NCBI GenBank assembly: GCA_010015655.1
Contig: ML976659.1
Location: forward strand, 1,046,058-1,084,890
Source of the DNA: Bimuria novae-zelandiae CBS 107.79
Lineage: Eukaryota > Ascomycota > Dothideomycetes > Pleosporales > Didymosphaeriaceae
Length of the DNA: 38,833 nucleotides
Direction of reading: 5' to 3'
Part shown: one piece after another, positions 21,651 to 33,324 of the stretch
Position numbering within the stretch: position 1 is the stretch's first letter
How the letters are laid out: each line of letters begins with the position of its first letter
The notes under the pieces: generated by a model
Told to the model about the DNA's origin: nothing
The model's database searches: none
What the model saw: the letters and a program-made list of their open reading frames with translations, nothing else
Made by a program: the position numbers and the translations under genes

Positions 21651-21928
21651 CTGCGGCACGGATATTGCATTGCCATATAGCAACCAGATTGGGGGCCAAG
21701 TCACCCGCCGATCCCGTATCAAAAAAGCTGAGCATCGTACCGGGAAGTGGGCGATTTGGATGGAGGGGCACCATCACGTCACAGCTAGAATGTGGGACTC
21801 GGGGCGCAGTTCTCCGAGGATATAGATTAGCAGTCCAAAATGAAGCTCTCTAATGCTATCAAGTCATGCTACGAAACACTATCCTATCTATCACAGACCT
21901 TTCCCTGATTGAAAACTTATAGACTGTG

Positions 21929-22712
21929 TCAAATAAGATACCTTCTCCGCCCGAGACCTCCTTCCTCCGCCAGGTCATCATCCCCTCCAGCGTCCTTCTC
22001 AGCGGGCGGTTTGTCGACAGTACGGTTTCCTTCCTCATCCACAGCTCTAACAACAATCGCATCCTCCGGCAATAACTTCCACTCCTCGGCCGCAGCGGCG
22101 TACAGCGTCAAGGTACTACTTGTGCAGTACTCATGGGAATCGGCAGATATATAGCGCCACACACGGGGGATCGGGGCTTCGCGATTCTGTTCGGCTAGAC
22201 AAAATTTCATCTAGCAATATATGTTAGCATGCGTAGACTCTACAACAGTATTGAGAGTAGAGAGTCAATCGACTCACCTCATAGCCAAGAGTCACAGGGC
22301 TCTTCGAATAGGCACCCCAGTTCACCAGCCCGGTGTTCACATTGAAAGTGCTCAACAGGAAGTCCAAGTTGAGCCCGACAAGCAAAACCAACAGTGTGTA
22401 ACCTAATAGGCCGAGAATGTCGAAGCCGTTCCGTACGCGTTCATCTTCTTCATAGGCTTCGCCGTCGTCTTCATTCGGGTCGTAATGATCGAAGAAACCC
22501 AGCTGCGATTCTTCGTCCACATCATCGTCCGTGTCGGCGTCTTCAGGTATGCGTGGCAAAGGCGGAGCTCTCGAGCAGTGCTTGCTATACGGTGGCGGTG
22601 GGCGCTGACGGTAGCTGTTAATACGTCGCGTCGATGAATTGCCAGACCGGAAGTAGGTGAGAAAGGAGCCGCGTGGCATTGCGTCCATGACATTCGAGCG
22701 GCTGGTTGACAT
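21929..22712 (-). CDS. single-pass membrane protein, unknown function
   Basis: 238 aa from two exons (22712-22278, 22211 boundary, 22210-21929); the 67-nt intron has a GTGAGT donor and GCTAAC before CTAG. The N-terminus is basic and Ser/Arg/Pro-rich (MSTSRSNVMDAMPRGSF, RQRPPPPYSK), then very acidic (EDADTDDDVDEES, DPNEDDGEAYEEDE). One hydrophobic helix follows (ILGLLGYTLLVLLVGLNLDF), then a C-terminal domain with FNVNTGLVNWGAYSKSP, EMKFCLAEQN and VWRYISADSHEYCTSSTLTLY. A cytosolic N-terminus and lumenal or extracellular C-domain with paired Cys is likely (inference). It lacks the HxxHC motifs of UstYa proteins, so there is no support for a RiPP role. No known family is recognised. Confidence 0.65.
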
Positions 22713-23328
22713 GGTGGGGTAGCAGTTTGTAATTTCTTTCAGCGGTATTGTAGATGTATATAATGTGCACGATATTATGCTTTCCGATGTGATGCTCAAG
22801 GATGAGTGCACTTTTGTAACGCGCCCGAGGTGTATGCGGGCGTGGGCGGGCGCGTGTGTGAAGTGATAGCGGGCGGCATTGCGGTCGTTATTTTGGTGCG
22901 CTTTCTTGGGGGCCTTCGAAAGCGGAGGTGCGGTGGATGGATGCGGAAAGTGAGAGAGGTCGGGTACGACAGGGCCCGAGGAATGTGTGTGTGGTGCCTT
23001 ATTGCAAGGAATGCGCACTTGTGTAACGTGGGAAAGTGCAACCACAATGATGCTCTGCGAGTATTGTACCTTCAAAGCCCTTCTTTAGGCTATTACTACC
23101 ACGCAAAAGCGAGAGTTATTACACGAAGAAGAGCCAGATGGGAAACACATCTCTGAATGGGCTTGAAGACGTGTTTTCAATTGATAACAAATTTATGAAC
23201 ATGACAAACACCCAAGAACGCTACTTCCTACCACGAGAGTAGATTCAAAGCGACATGCCTCATTTCAAATCTACCTGCACGGCCTATGTGGCCGACTCGG
23301 AACTCATCGCCCGCGGACAACGAAATCC
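22713..23328. other. intergenic
   Basis: 616 bp with no supported gene. It contains the promoter of the membrane-protein gene and the 3' region of the BTB gene. The overlapping ORFs are shadows. Confidence 0.45.
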
Positions 23329-24340
23329 CTACTCGTCGAAGAGTGCAGCGGCAATCTTCGCATCCCGCAGAGCCTCCAAGAACACCATGGACAGCTTGTT
23401 GAACTCCGGAAGATTCGCCTCGATCTCAGGGTACTTGTCCAGATCGCAGTAGTACCATTTCTTGAAGCACTCGGCGACCAGATCACGAAGTGCGCGCTTG
23501 TGTGCCATAGTCGTATTATGAACAATCCCAACCGCGTCGACGAAGTCCTCGGTGCCGAGGTGATGTTGGCCCAGGCAGCTCTTGAATTTCTCAGTGGCTA
23601 GATCACATAGGCCTCCCACGCCATACTTCTCGCCGACGGAGAACATTGTGGCGTGCGTCGAGAGAGGGTCCAGGCAATAATGCATGGGCCCGTAGAGCTC
23701 AGTTCCCCAGACGTCCCAAGATGCTGCAGATGGGTCCGGGTCCTGCTTCGTGGGAACATGGCAGGCACAGCTGTAAGAATGGCTCGGAATATTCAAGTGC
23801 GGTGGATAAGGCGCCACTTTTACCGCACCGTCATCGTCACCGCAAGCCAACTTGACGCATTGCAAGTCCTTGCAATAGAAATGCCCGGTTGGGTCGTAGT
23901 CAGCGGCGTACATGAATACGATCATGCGGCGGATCATGTCTGGATCATCCTCAGGGAAGTCCACGTGGTTATCCTGAGCTTCCTGTTTCGTGGTTAGAAG
24001 GAGAGGACCACTTTGTGAAAAAAAAAAAAAAAACACTTTGCCAACCGGAAAGCGCACAGCTGCCTGTAGAAAGCTGGAGGCGGAGCAGACAATGGCTTTA
24101 TGAACATGCCAGGTTTGATTCCCACAAGTGATGCGCAAGTCGGAATGTGCACCTGTGTTGATGGCACTGTAAAAATCCGGGTTAGCTAGATGTTGTTTGT
24201 AAGAATATTGGAGCTACTTACATGAAAGGCGCGTAATTGGGAGGCATTCGGGGAGGATGTTCGAGTCGTGGCGCCATTGGTGCAGGTGTTGATACTCGAC
24301 CGAGGGCGTTGGTGCCGGGTATATGGCGTGGGCGAAACAT
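23329..24340 (-). CDS. BTB/POZ-domain protein
   Basis: 300 aa from three exons (24340-24222, 24166-24037, 23982-23329). The introns are 55 nt (GTAAGT...TTACAG) and 54 nt (GTGTTTTT...AAACAG, with a 15-T tract). The BTB core reads SDLRITCGNQTWHVHKAIVC then SASSFLQAAVRFPVGK, joined after the second intron to EAQDNHVDFPEDDPDMIRRM and IVFMYAADYDP. The C-terminal part holds MFSVGEKYGVGGLCDLATEK and a helix-rich tail. BTB domains mediate dimerisation and often Cul3 adaptor function; most fungal paralogs are uncharacterised. The second intron is a multiple of three with no stop, so its retention would insert 18 residues into the domain. The Pro-rich N-terminus (MFRPRHIPG) is the best upstream start. 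Confidence 0.82.
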
Positions 24341-24905
24341 CTTTATGACTCGTAGGTGCGTGGATTATAGTTGCGTGCTGATGGTCATCAGTGTGGAGGG
24401 AGAGGGTCCAAGCAGTCTCATTGCAGCTCGCCTTTCACTGTCGGAACTAGACGTTACCCAGGTGGGCATAGTGCTGCGTACGCCCTACTAGAATCCACTG
24501 TGCACGAAATGGATCCAAGCTTTCTCTTTGCAGCACGCTTCAACTGACAGGACTTTACGTTGGGCAAAATATTGCGTCCGCCTTACTGGATTCTCTCACT
24601 AGCTGATTACACCAGGACAGGAATCCAAGCGTTTCTCTTACCATTCAACCAATGACCTAGGAAAGTGACCTTTAGTACACCTTCAAAAAACCCATGCAAA
24701 TCAAGATGCGCTTCTAGACTCTTCCAAGGTTACTCACCAAAGTCTTACTGCCATTCAACCGCGCAAGAAACTCGTCAACCTCTGAAACCGAGCGTCGCTT
24801 CCAAGCACACGTGCCGGGGTATCTCTTTAATAAAAATAATGTGTGCTATATAGCTATACCGTATAGTACTAAAGAGCGGTTTAACAAGCGCAGCGAATAT
24901 TAAAC
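24341..24905. other. intergenic with degenerate ~110-bp tandem copies
   Basis: 565 bp upstream of the BTB gene and before the copia element. Three diverged copies begin TCCAAGC(A/T/G)..TCTC.T near 24408, 24514 and 24626, spaced about 106 and 112 bp. They share blocks such as TTGCAGC and GCGT(A/C)CGCC.TACT. No coding signal was found. Confidence 0.4.
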
Positions 24906-25022
24906 TGTAAGCCCAGGACACCTACGGTCATGTGGTTTACCACTGATTAATCAGTCCTCTCCCACATGTATATTAGGCTCGCTATAGACACACAGAATAC
25001 ACACAGAACGATACTTCTTATA
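24906..25022 (+). repeat. 5' LTR of the copia element
   Basis: 117 bp, identical to the 3' LTR at 112 positions by eye. Of the five differences two are T for C, as RIP would give. The LTRs are far less mutated than the interior. Confidence 0.93.
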
Positions 25023-25122
25023 GTTATAAGCCTAGATTATTCCTCACTTACATTTATACCTTAACTATTTACTTATCTACAAATAAGCTAGTCGATCGTC
25101 CCTATTATTAATATATAAAAAA

Positions 25123-26250
25123 ATGTCGTTTATTCTAATATTATTCTTAATAGCTAAGGTAACTAAAAGTTTTAAATCTTTATTATTAAATGTATTGCTA
25201 AAGCAGATAACGTATAGGAATATATTAACCTTAACTAGCCTTATTACCCTCTTTAAAAGCCTTAGAAGCCTATTTAGCCAGCGCCTATTATTTATCCTAA
25301 TAGTCCTTAACCTAGCCTACTTAATATAATCCTATATAGTATAATTAGGACTTTAGCATCTACTACTAAGAAATTAAAGAATATAAATAGCTATAAGACA
25401 AGGTAGGCTATGTTAAAGCGTATATTACTAAAACTATCTACTAGGATCTACTTTACTACATTAAAGATAAGCCTACTATATATAATTAGATAAAGACGCT
25501 TTAAGCTCTTTACTCCTCTATAATAGCTAACTAAGAATATTACGTCTAAAAAGCTTATAAATTAGCAAAGGTCCTACACGCTTAACAATCTAATATAAAG
25601 TATTAGTATAATAACTTTTTACTACTTATAATTAGGCGAAGTAACTTAACTTACTAAAAGTATATAGCTTTCGCACTTATAAGGACCTAGTTTAAGCTAT
25701 TAAGTAAATTAACATAGCCTACGCTGCCTCTATTTTACTTATTATCTTTAAAGCTAAGGAAACGTAGAACTTAAATCGTAACGTACCTATACAAAACTAG
25801 TCTTAGCTATCTATAATCCTAGGGGATTTTGTACGCTACTATCGTACAACACATTTAAAAAAGACAAATATTTATAGAGGTGTTTTTAGAGCGACACTAA
25901 ACTAAGAGAAATTTCCGTATAGTAGAAAGAGGTCGAGAGACAATGCAAAACCAAGAAAGCCTTGCCTTTATAAAGATAATTACTTCTAGGGCTAATACGC
26001 ATACATTAACACAGCGCTCTATCTAAGTAGATTTATTAAAGACCTTAAAAAAGCTAAGAAGATTACTAAATATAAAGCTAAAAACTAGAAAGGCGTACTA
26101 AATAAAATTTAAAAAAAGAATAAATACTTTAAGAAGCATAAAAATAAGGGTACTAAAGTTAGAAGCTATAGGTTAGAACCTAATTTAATAAAAATTAATG
26201 CTAGTAATGCGCCTATAGACTAACTTCTTTATAAAGCCTATGCTATCCTT
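25123..26250 (+). pseudogene. copia gag remnant
   Basis: A likely gag start at 25123 (MSFILILFLIAKV) is followed by heavily mutated sequence. Near 25940-26130 readable text appears (AKPRKPCLYKDN, INTALYLSRFIKDLKKAKKI), which fits the end of copia gag around the nucleocapsid zinc knuckle. Stops are everywhere. The frame is cut off by the pogo element inserted at 26554. Confidence 0.5.
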
Positions 26251-26739
26251 TATCTATGTTTAGTCTTTAGCTACCTGCCTCTGCATATCCGCTTCGCTAT
26301 TCATAGATGCTAGATCTAGCCACGGACATCCATGTTAAGATCCGTTAAGATCTAACATAACGCAGGGCGGGGCATAGACACTTATCCGTATAACTAGCTA
26401 AGATTCCTAACTTAGTTACAAATTACGTAATTAGTTAAGCGTCCTAGAAGTATCGGGCATCCTAGAAGTATCGGGCGTCCTAGAAGTATCTTAGTATATA
26501 AGACTTTAGGACTCCTAGGACTCTTAGGACTATTAGGATTTATAAAACAAGTTAACATGTTTTATAAGCGAGTCGCGAATATAAGCGAGTCGCGAATATA
26601 AGCGAGTTGTAAGCCCTACTAACTTTTTATACCTTTATAACTTATAACTACTATTTTTCTACCTACTACCTTTTAAATATCTTTAAATAAAGCAGACCTT
26701 TAGCTTATAATCTTAACTATTAATAAATTATAAATTTTA

Positions 26740-28660
26740 GCTATTAATCGTGCTATAGCTATTTATAATATTTCTAAGGCAACGCTATGCGACTAACGCG
26801 CTAAAAAGCCTTTATAACATAATTATTAGCCTAACTTAAAGAAGCTTACCTAGCGAGATAAGGAGGTAATTGTTAGATATATACTTAACTTAGATACATG
26901 TGGATTTGCGCCTACGTACGTAACTATACGTGATATAGCTAATAAGCTACTAGCTACGCGCGGCGCTAGTCAGGTTAGTATTTATTAGCTACGTAACTTT
27001 ATTAAGCGTATAAATAGTTTTATAACGCGTTTTAATTAAGCGTATAATAGGTAAAGAGCTCTATATAAGGATTCTATATTAATTAAAGCTAGTTTAAGCT
27101 TATAAAGGAGATAAAGACTAAGTATAGCATCTATAATAATAATATCTATAACTTTAATAAGGCTAGCTTTATAATAGGCAAGATCATAACTTAGCTTATT
27201 ATAATAAAATTAGAAAAGAGAGGTTAGCTAAAGACTATTTAGCCTAGTAACTATAAATAAGTAATAGTAATTACTACTATTAACGCTACTAGCTAGTTAG
27301 TCCCGCTATTCCTTATTTTTGCTAGCTAGTATTACCTATCTACCTAGTATAAGGAGGACATCCCACACGACTAGGCAATCGTAGTAAGTAATAATAGCTA
27401 AATAAATAATAAACTAAGAGTAGAGTAGCTAAAGTACTTTAATACTTATATAAAGACTTATATTATTAGTGCGCGCCGCCTGCTTATCCTTAATAGCTAT
27501 AAGAGCTACTACTCTCTTAAGTTGTAAAAGCTCTATAAGGAAAATAATACCTACACGCATTATATGCCGCTTTACTTATCTTACCTATTATTACTACTTA
27601 ATATTAATTACTTTTTGCTATTAAAGCGCGCGTATAGCTATAAGATTAAAAGCCTAATCTACTACTATATTAATTATATTACTAAGCTTAAGTTCTTACT
27701 AGCCTTTAAGATAGTATTTAATTAATTATTTACTTTAACTAATATTTGTATCGGCGCAGGTCACTTAAAGGATCGATATTAGCGTATCTCTTAGCAGAGG
27801 CATATAGGAGTGCGTGTATAAGAATATAGCCTCGAATGAATTAAGTGCCTATAGGCCTGGTACGAAAGGATACAGAAAAGGTACTAAACTATAAAGGCCC
27901 TAAGCTCCTCTAAATACACCTCTTCCTAAATAGCTAGCTAGCATATAACTGTTATAGGTTGCCCGTCGGTCTGATGGATCCGAAATAGGTCCGAATCGGA
28001 TCCGTAGTTCCCCATCGGTCTGATAGATCCGAAATTGGTCCGATACGGATGAGTGTCGGTTTTCGGATGATCTCGAATCCTGTCTTGACTGGCCAAGGGT
28101 TCTCGTGTCGACGAGCGATTGTTCCTGTTACAATATTTACTTAGCTTTTTAAGGCGCAGGCCTTGTGTCTCTCTAACTAAACGTTATACTATTAAAGCTT
28201 AACGGGTAGCTGGGTACACCTACTCTAGCTACTTTACTAAAGGCTCTCTAGGAGGCCCGTATGCTAAGCAACGTACGTAAACTTAAAACTTAATTAATAT
28301 TAATATATAATTACCTGCGATAGTATAAGAGCTTATTACTAGTTTTAATTATTAAAGTAATTAACTAGCTTAAGAAGGGTGCTAAGGTAATAATACTCTT
28401 AGTTACGCTAATACGTAATTAAATTACTAGTCTTAAAAAAGCTAATAAGTTAGTATTAGCGCGTAAACAGTATAAAAAAAAGCGTATATAGTAGCGTGGG
28501 GTCTTAATAAAGGGAGCTAGAGAGGATATACTTGCTTATAAAGAGCGTTAAATAGGAGAGCGATTAGGCCGTAGCTACTAGGCTCTAGCGCGCTGCAAGA
28601 GGTGCAGAGAGACTAGGCATAACTTACGCACGTGCAAAAAAGATACTTTAGATACTACTT
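26740..28660 (+). pseudogene. Fot1/pogo transposase, catalytic residues destroyed
   Basis: Readable order: an HTH region (VIVRYILNLDTCGFAPTYVT, IRDIANKLLATRGAS), then the DDE domain, ending in a zinc-knuckle tail RCRETRHNLRTCKKD. The usual first motif (FDETGF) reads FNKASF. The usual LDGHESH reads LNSYKSY. The third Asp, before the LKRAYS motif, is also Asn (LLNINYF, LLLKRAYSYK). All changes are explained by C-to-T or G-to-A. Many stops are also present. The reading frame is interrupted by an insert at 27748-28131 and resumes at GAGLVSL near 28155. Confidence 0.85.
27748..28131. mobile_element. unclassified 384-bp insertion inside the pogo transposase
   Basis: It is bounded by a direct repeat AATATTT (27741-27747, 28132-28138), possibly 8 bp if one transition is allowed, and removing it restores the transposase reading. 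The ends show no clear terminal inverted repeat. The right half is GC-normal with two direct copies, 49 bp apart, of a unit starting CGGTCTGAT.GATCCGAAAT (27967 and 28016). It could be a MITE, a SINE-like or an LTR-type fragment; hAT-type 8-bp duplication is possible. Confidence 0.6.
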
Positions 28661-28959
28661 AATCTATTGTATGGATATCTCTATACCAACTCTTAATATG
28701 GTTGAGATATACGTCTATAGAGGCGTAGAAATTTGGTGGGACTCCCGACTCGCTTATAAAACATGTTATATATATAGGAACGCAATAGTAACCTTTTACT
28801 ATCGTGTTTAACTTATTTACTAATCTGTTATTTAGATTCAACTTAGGCTCTCTTGTTAATTTAATTATGCTATATATACCTTTAATACTAACACCTAGTT
28901 AATACGCGTAAGCTATTAATACCCCTTACCTATATTACTAACACTCTTGCCCGAGAACT

Positions 28960-31900
28960 AACCCTTACCCCTTTAGGACCAGCTACCTCGAAGGGCTTAA
29001 CAATCCACATCTGTAATAATCCCGCCAACTTCTAATAGAAGGCACTAGTAGCTAATAACGACACTATACTAGCTAGTAGTTCTAAGATATTTATTAAAGC
29101 ATAGGGAGAAGTTAAAATACTACTCTTAACGCTAAATAGCATTAAAATAATAATGTTGAAGTAAATAGCCCTTATTTTATTCTTTTTTACTAGCCTAGTC
29201 GCGCTATTACGCCTTAAATTGTCCTATATTTACTTTAATTTAGGTCAAAACGTGCTCTACCACGCAAGGAAGCCTTACTAAGACGTAGTAAATTTTACCT
29301 AATTAAGTAGTTAGTAATTAGTTATTTATTAGACTAAACCTCTATTACCCCTAGCGCACTATACGGCATTTGCCACTAATTAATATAGACTATAATACTT
29401 AGCTTTACTACTAAAGCCTTAATCTCTAATAAAGCTATAACTTTATATACTTATGAAACACGCAGGTAGTAATACGATTAACTAATTATTAACTAATATT
29501 AATAGTATTTAGTTACTTACTAGCTCTATACTAATTATAATTAATTATAAATAATGCTTATAAAATAAGATATATTAAATTATTTCCTATAAGGCTAGAC
29601 ACGAACTAGGGGCTTCATGACTATTTAAAACTATTACTATTAATATTATTAAGCTTAACGTAGTTAAATATAATAGCGATTAATACGTGTTCTATAGATT
29701 TAATCTATACACTAAGCTAAACTTCGTCTATATAATTCTAAAACGCGATAAATTAATACTACTAGGTGTCTTAAGACGCCTAGATAGATCTATTAAATGC
29801 AAGTTTAATACTATAGTAATATTCTTAATTACTAATAATAAATAAGAATATAGACTTATAGACAATTTCGCGTAAGCGTACTACTATTAAGAAGAAATTT
29901 AATTCTAGATTAAAGTACCGCACACTAAAGAGCAAAATAGCTTAGTAAAGTAATTAAGTAATCTTAATTTATATAAGTTACGTCAAACCTACCATTTATA
30001 CTTACTTTAGAAATCTACGTTACTATAGCCTATCTACTTAACCGTACACTAACGCGATTAATTAGCTAAAAAAACTTCTTTTAAAATGGCGTATAGTAAG
30101 AAACCTTCTATTACTTACCTAAAGCTCTATAGGTGCCGCGCATACGCACTTTAGAAGTAGATACTAAAAGGTAATAAACTAACTCCGCGCGCTTTTATTA
30201 GATACCTTATTAAATATAATACTTTAAATATCTACTAAATTTAGCTCCTAAAGGCAAAGAGCCGAGCACATTAGGGAAAGGTAATTTAAATACGTAATAT
30301 TATGTTTAAGGAGAATCTATACTATTAGGATAATAATAAGTTAGATTCTCTACTACCTATTATAGAACTAGTAGAATTATCTATAAACTTTATATTCTGT
30401 CTTTATAAAATATATACGACTTATTAGAAGTCTTTTCTAAGGATAAATTTAATCCTATTTTAGGATTTAGCTAGGACGTATAGAGCCTGCCTATAGATAG
30501 CTATAGGAAACCTTAAAATTCTTATAGCTAATTACCTTTTTACTAACCTTAGCGAGCATAGCCTCTCCTTAACTAAATACTTTGCTATATTACTCTAATT
30601 AAGCTTTATTAGCTACATATAGTTATAACCCTACACTAGACATTTATCCTTTTATTTAAGCATTAAGGAAGCGAAAAAGACATAAATTTATTAATTTAAG
30701 TAACTTAAACTCTATATAGAACTGCGAGCTTATTAATAGTAGTCTATACTAATTATATATCCTCCCTAAAGAATTAGTAAGAACATAAAAGCTATCTTAT
30801 AAAGGAAATAGCTTCTTTATTAATAAATACTAATTAACCTTTATAGCTACGTCTACTATAGCACTAAAAACGTAATTCTACTTTACTAATTTACCTATTA
30901 AGCCTTAACTTTGCTAGGACGTAATAAAACTTCTAGTGCCTTATAAGTAAGGCTTTATTATAGCTATATAACGTAAAATAAGCAATGTTAAACGCAAGAA
31001 CACCTACGAGAAAATTATATAAAAAGACCTTAACGCTTAAGATAATAAAGTCCTACCACTACTCTAGGTGTTTAAGCACAAACTAGAGAGCAAAGGCTAC
31101 TTAACAAAATATAAGGCTAGAATCTGCGTACGGGACAATCTTTAGACCATAGCTAAAGAGACGTACGCCGCCACACTCGCTATCCGCGTATTTTAAGCCT
31201 TAATAGCTATTACAGCCTACTTTAATATAGTGATTTAATAATATAATACTATTAATATTTTTATAAATACTTATCTTACTTCTTTAATATACTACTACTC
31301 GCCAGAGGGTTTCTCTAACTTAAATTATTTATAGAAGCTATACCGTGCGCTTTACGGCCTTAAGATCTTACCTTTACTTTAGTATAAAAAGCTTACTAAA
31401 TTCCTTAAAGAACTTATGTTATAAAAGGTTAAGAATATACTATATCTTTAGAAGAATAATAAGCTTCTTATATTCTTCTACGTTAGTATTATTATTATTT
31501 TAGCTAAGCTAGCACACATTACTACTCTTAATAACTTTAAATATAAGCTATTATAGCGATATAAGATTTAGTTATTAAAAAAACTATTAACCTTTTATAG
31601 TATCTAAATCTATTATAAATAACCTATTACAGCGATATAGCTATTTTAGATAGTATACCTAGATAAGATTGCTCTTAAGTACTTATTACTAAAGCTATCT
31701 AATTAATCTCTAGCTACTCTGCTTCCCCTCGAGGAACTACTTCCTTTAGATAATCTAATAAACAACGCTAATATATATTAATACGCCTAGCAAGTTAAAT
31801 TAATTAGCTATACTACTATTACTATCTAGTCTAATATTATTAAAACTTATTTAAAATTAGCGGAGTTCCTAATTAGCCTATTACAATACTATATCAATGC

Positions 31901-32480
31901 CGCATACTAAACTCTTAAATATTTATATTATATAAAGGATTAATTACTATACTACAACGCCTTTATATCCACCAATACTATATATATTATTAATTAAGAA
32001 GAGCAAGACTTCTTTAGTGCCACAGATGCTTTGTACGCTAACTATAAGGCCACGCAAAAGAGCTTACAAGACTATATCTTCTTTCTCTTTAGTAGCCCTA
32101 TTAATTAGAAAGCGACACTCTAACGATGCGTTACTAAATTAACTATAAAGCTAAGCTAATTACCGCATCTACTACTAGTACTAAGCTACTTTAGTAGTAG
32201 AGACTTTTTAAAGACATTAAATTTAATTCGCATAATAAATAGATACTATACTATAATAACTAATAAATAATCTAATTAGTAACTATAGCTACACCACGTC
32301 TTAAACATTACTCTGGCACGTTAATATATATTATTACTAGCTACGTTAGGAAGCTTAGTAAAATAATATTATTCTAAATTACTTACTAACTAACTGTTAG
32401 CTAGCTAACGGTCTTACTAAACTATTACCTTATTAGAAATATTAAAACTAGGTATTATTTTTACATTTCTAAGTATTTCT
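28960..32480 (+). pseudogene. copia pol remnant: PR, IN, RT, RNase H
   Basis: Plus-strand text survives between stops. Protease region: LTIHICNNPANF near 29010. Integrase: VPHTKEQNSLV then a KKPSITYLKLYRCRAYAL block (about 29910-30150), the usual end of the integrase core. Reverse transcriptase: KARICVRDNL, TYAATLAIRVF, FINTYL, YYYSPEGFS, LYRALYGLKILPLLWYKKL (about 31105-31395), then FFYVSIIII where the YVDD box belongs. RNase H: TDALYANYKATQKSLQDYIF and SSPIN near 32020-32110, then a C-terminal LTK.LPYQKY-like stretch at about 32410-32440. The YVDD aspartates are lost. Domain limits are approximate. Confidence 0.8.
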
Positions 32481-32504
32481 TATAAATAAATAAGCTTTAT
32501 AAAG

Positions 32505-32930
32505 TGTTACGGTCCAGAAGTCGACGGTGGGACGGCGAGCCTTATGACGGCATCCGGGCCCCACCTCAGGCTTACGTAACGTCCCAGGCCGTTCCAGACG
32601 CCAAGACCATGGGACACCGTGGGACCACGTGACCCCGATCACGTGACGTCACAGGAAATCCCATGGGATCCCACGACGCCAGGGTATGGGACATCGTGGG
32701 ATTCTATGGGACAAGGAGGGTATATATACAGGACGGTTTCCTTTATATACTCCTTGTAGTTAACTTACATATCTTCTGTGCGAGTACGTTCTCCTATATA
32801 GACTAATAGTTATCTTATTTTATTATAAGATTAGATTATTTAGCCTCGCGCTAAGTGTCGCATTGACTTATACTACTAAATAATTTATAAAGCACTATAA
32901 TACCTTACCGCCCTAACCCGGATCGGAACA
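32505..32930. mobile_element. probable solo LTR (gypsy-type), little RIP
   Basis: 426 bp begins TGTTACGGTCC and ends GGATCGGAACA, which are imperfect inverted termini. It holds a TATA-like box (GGGTATATATACAGG at about 32719) and a strikingly GC-rich first half full of TGGGA/TCCCA words (GTGGGACC, CCATGGGATCCCACG). It lies in the 3' untranslated part of the copia element. A flanking 5-bp duplication could not be identified, so the exact ends are uncertain. Its low RIP load suggests it came after the copia interior was mutated. Confidence 0.65.
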
Positions 32931-33324
32931 AGGTGTGAGAGCCTTATAATATAAAGTATAGTACTCTTCCTGGTTTCTCCTAAGTAGTTTTTACAGGTTT
33001 AACAAGGCTATACACCTTATTTAGCTTAATACTATTATTTTTAGCTATATGCTTTCTTATATTGCAGGGATACTATTAACCTCTATATAGAACATAAAGT
33101 AGTTAGGACCTTAGTGCTAGCTTTAAGAGACGTCTAACTATTAGGGACGCCTATAGTATAGAGCGAGGTCTACTAACACCGCAATAGCAGACAATCCCTA
33201 CCTAGCACTACTCTAACTAAGTGGCTACCCACCACACTTAAACAAGTAGCTCTGCCCCTATACAGGGCAGAGGGTGGCCTACGATCACATCAGCTTCTAC
33301 ATACGTTCGAACCTGAGGGGGGTG

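Larger units (their letters stand above)
26555..28766 (+). mobile_element. Fot1/pogo-family DNA transposon inside copia, RIP-inactivated
   Basis: Perfect 21-bp terminal inverted repeats (26555-26575 begins ACATGTTTTATAAGCG; 28746-28766 is its complement) are flanked by TA on both sides (26553-26554, 28767-28768), the Tc1/mariner/pogo target duplication. The left end carries 17-bp subterminal repeats (ATAAGCGAGTCGCGAAT). Removing the 384-bp insert and its duplicated target gives about 1.82 kb, normal for Fot1-type elements. It interrupts the copia element after gag, so it arrived later. Confidence 0.92.

Noticed and set aside
21929..22712. Membrane protein as a UstYa (DUF3328) RiPP enzyme
   Set aside because: It has one transmembrane helix but no HxxHC-type motifs, and lies 20 kb from the precursor.
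28659..28841. 60-codon minus-strand ORF at the pogo right end
   Set aside because: It spans the transposon terminus and target site, so it cannot be a native gene.
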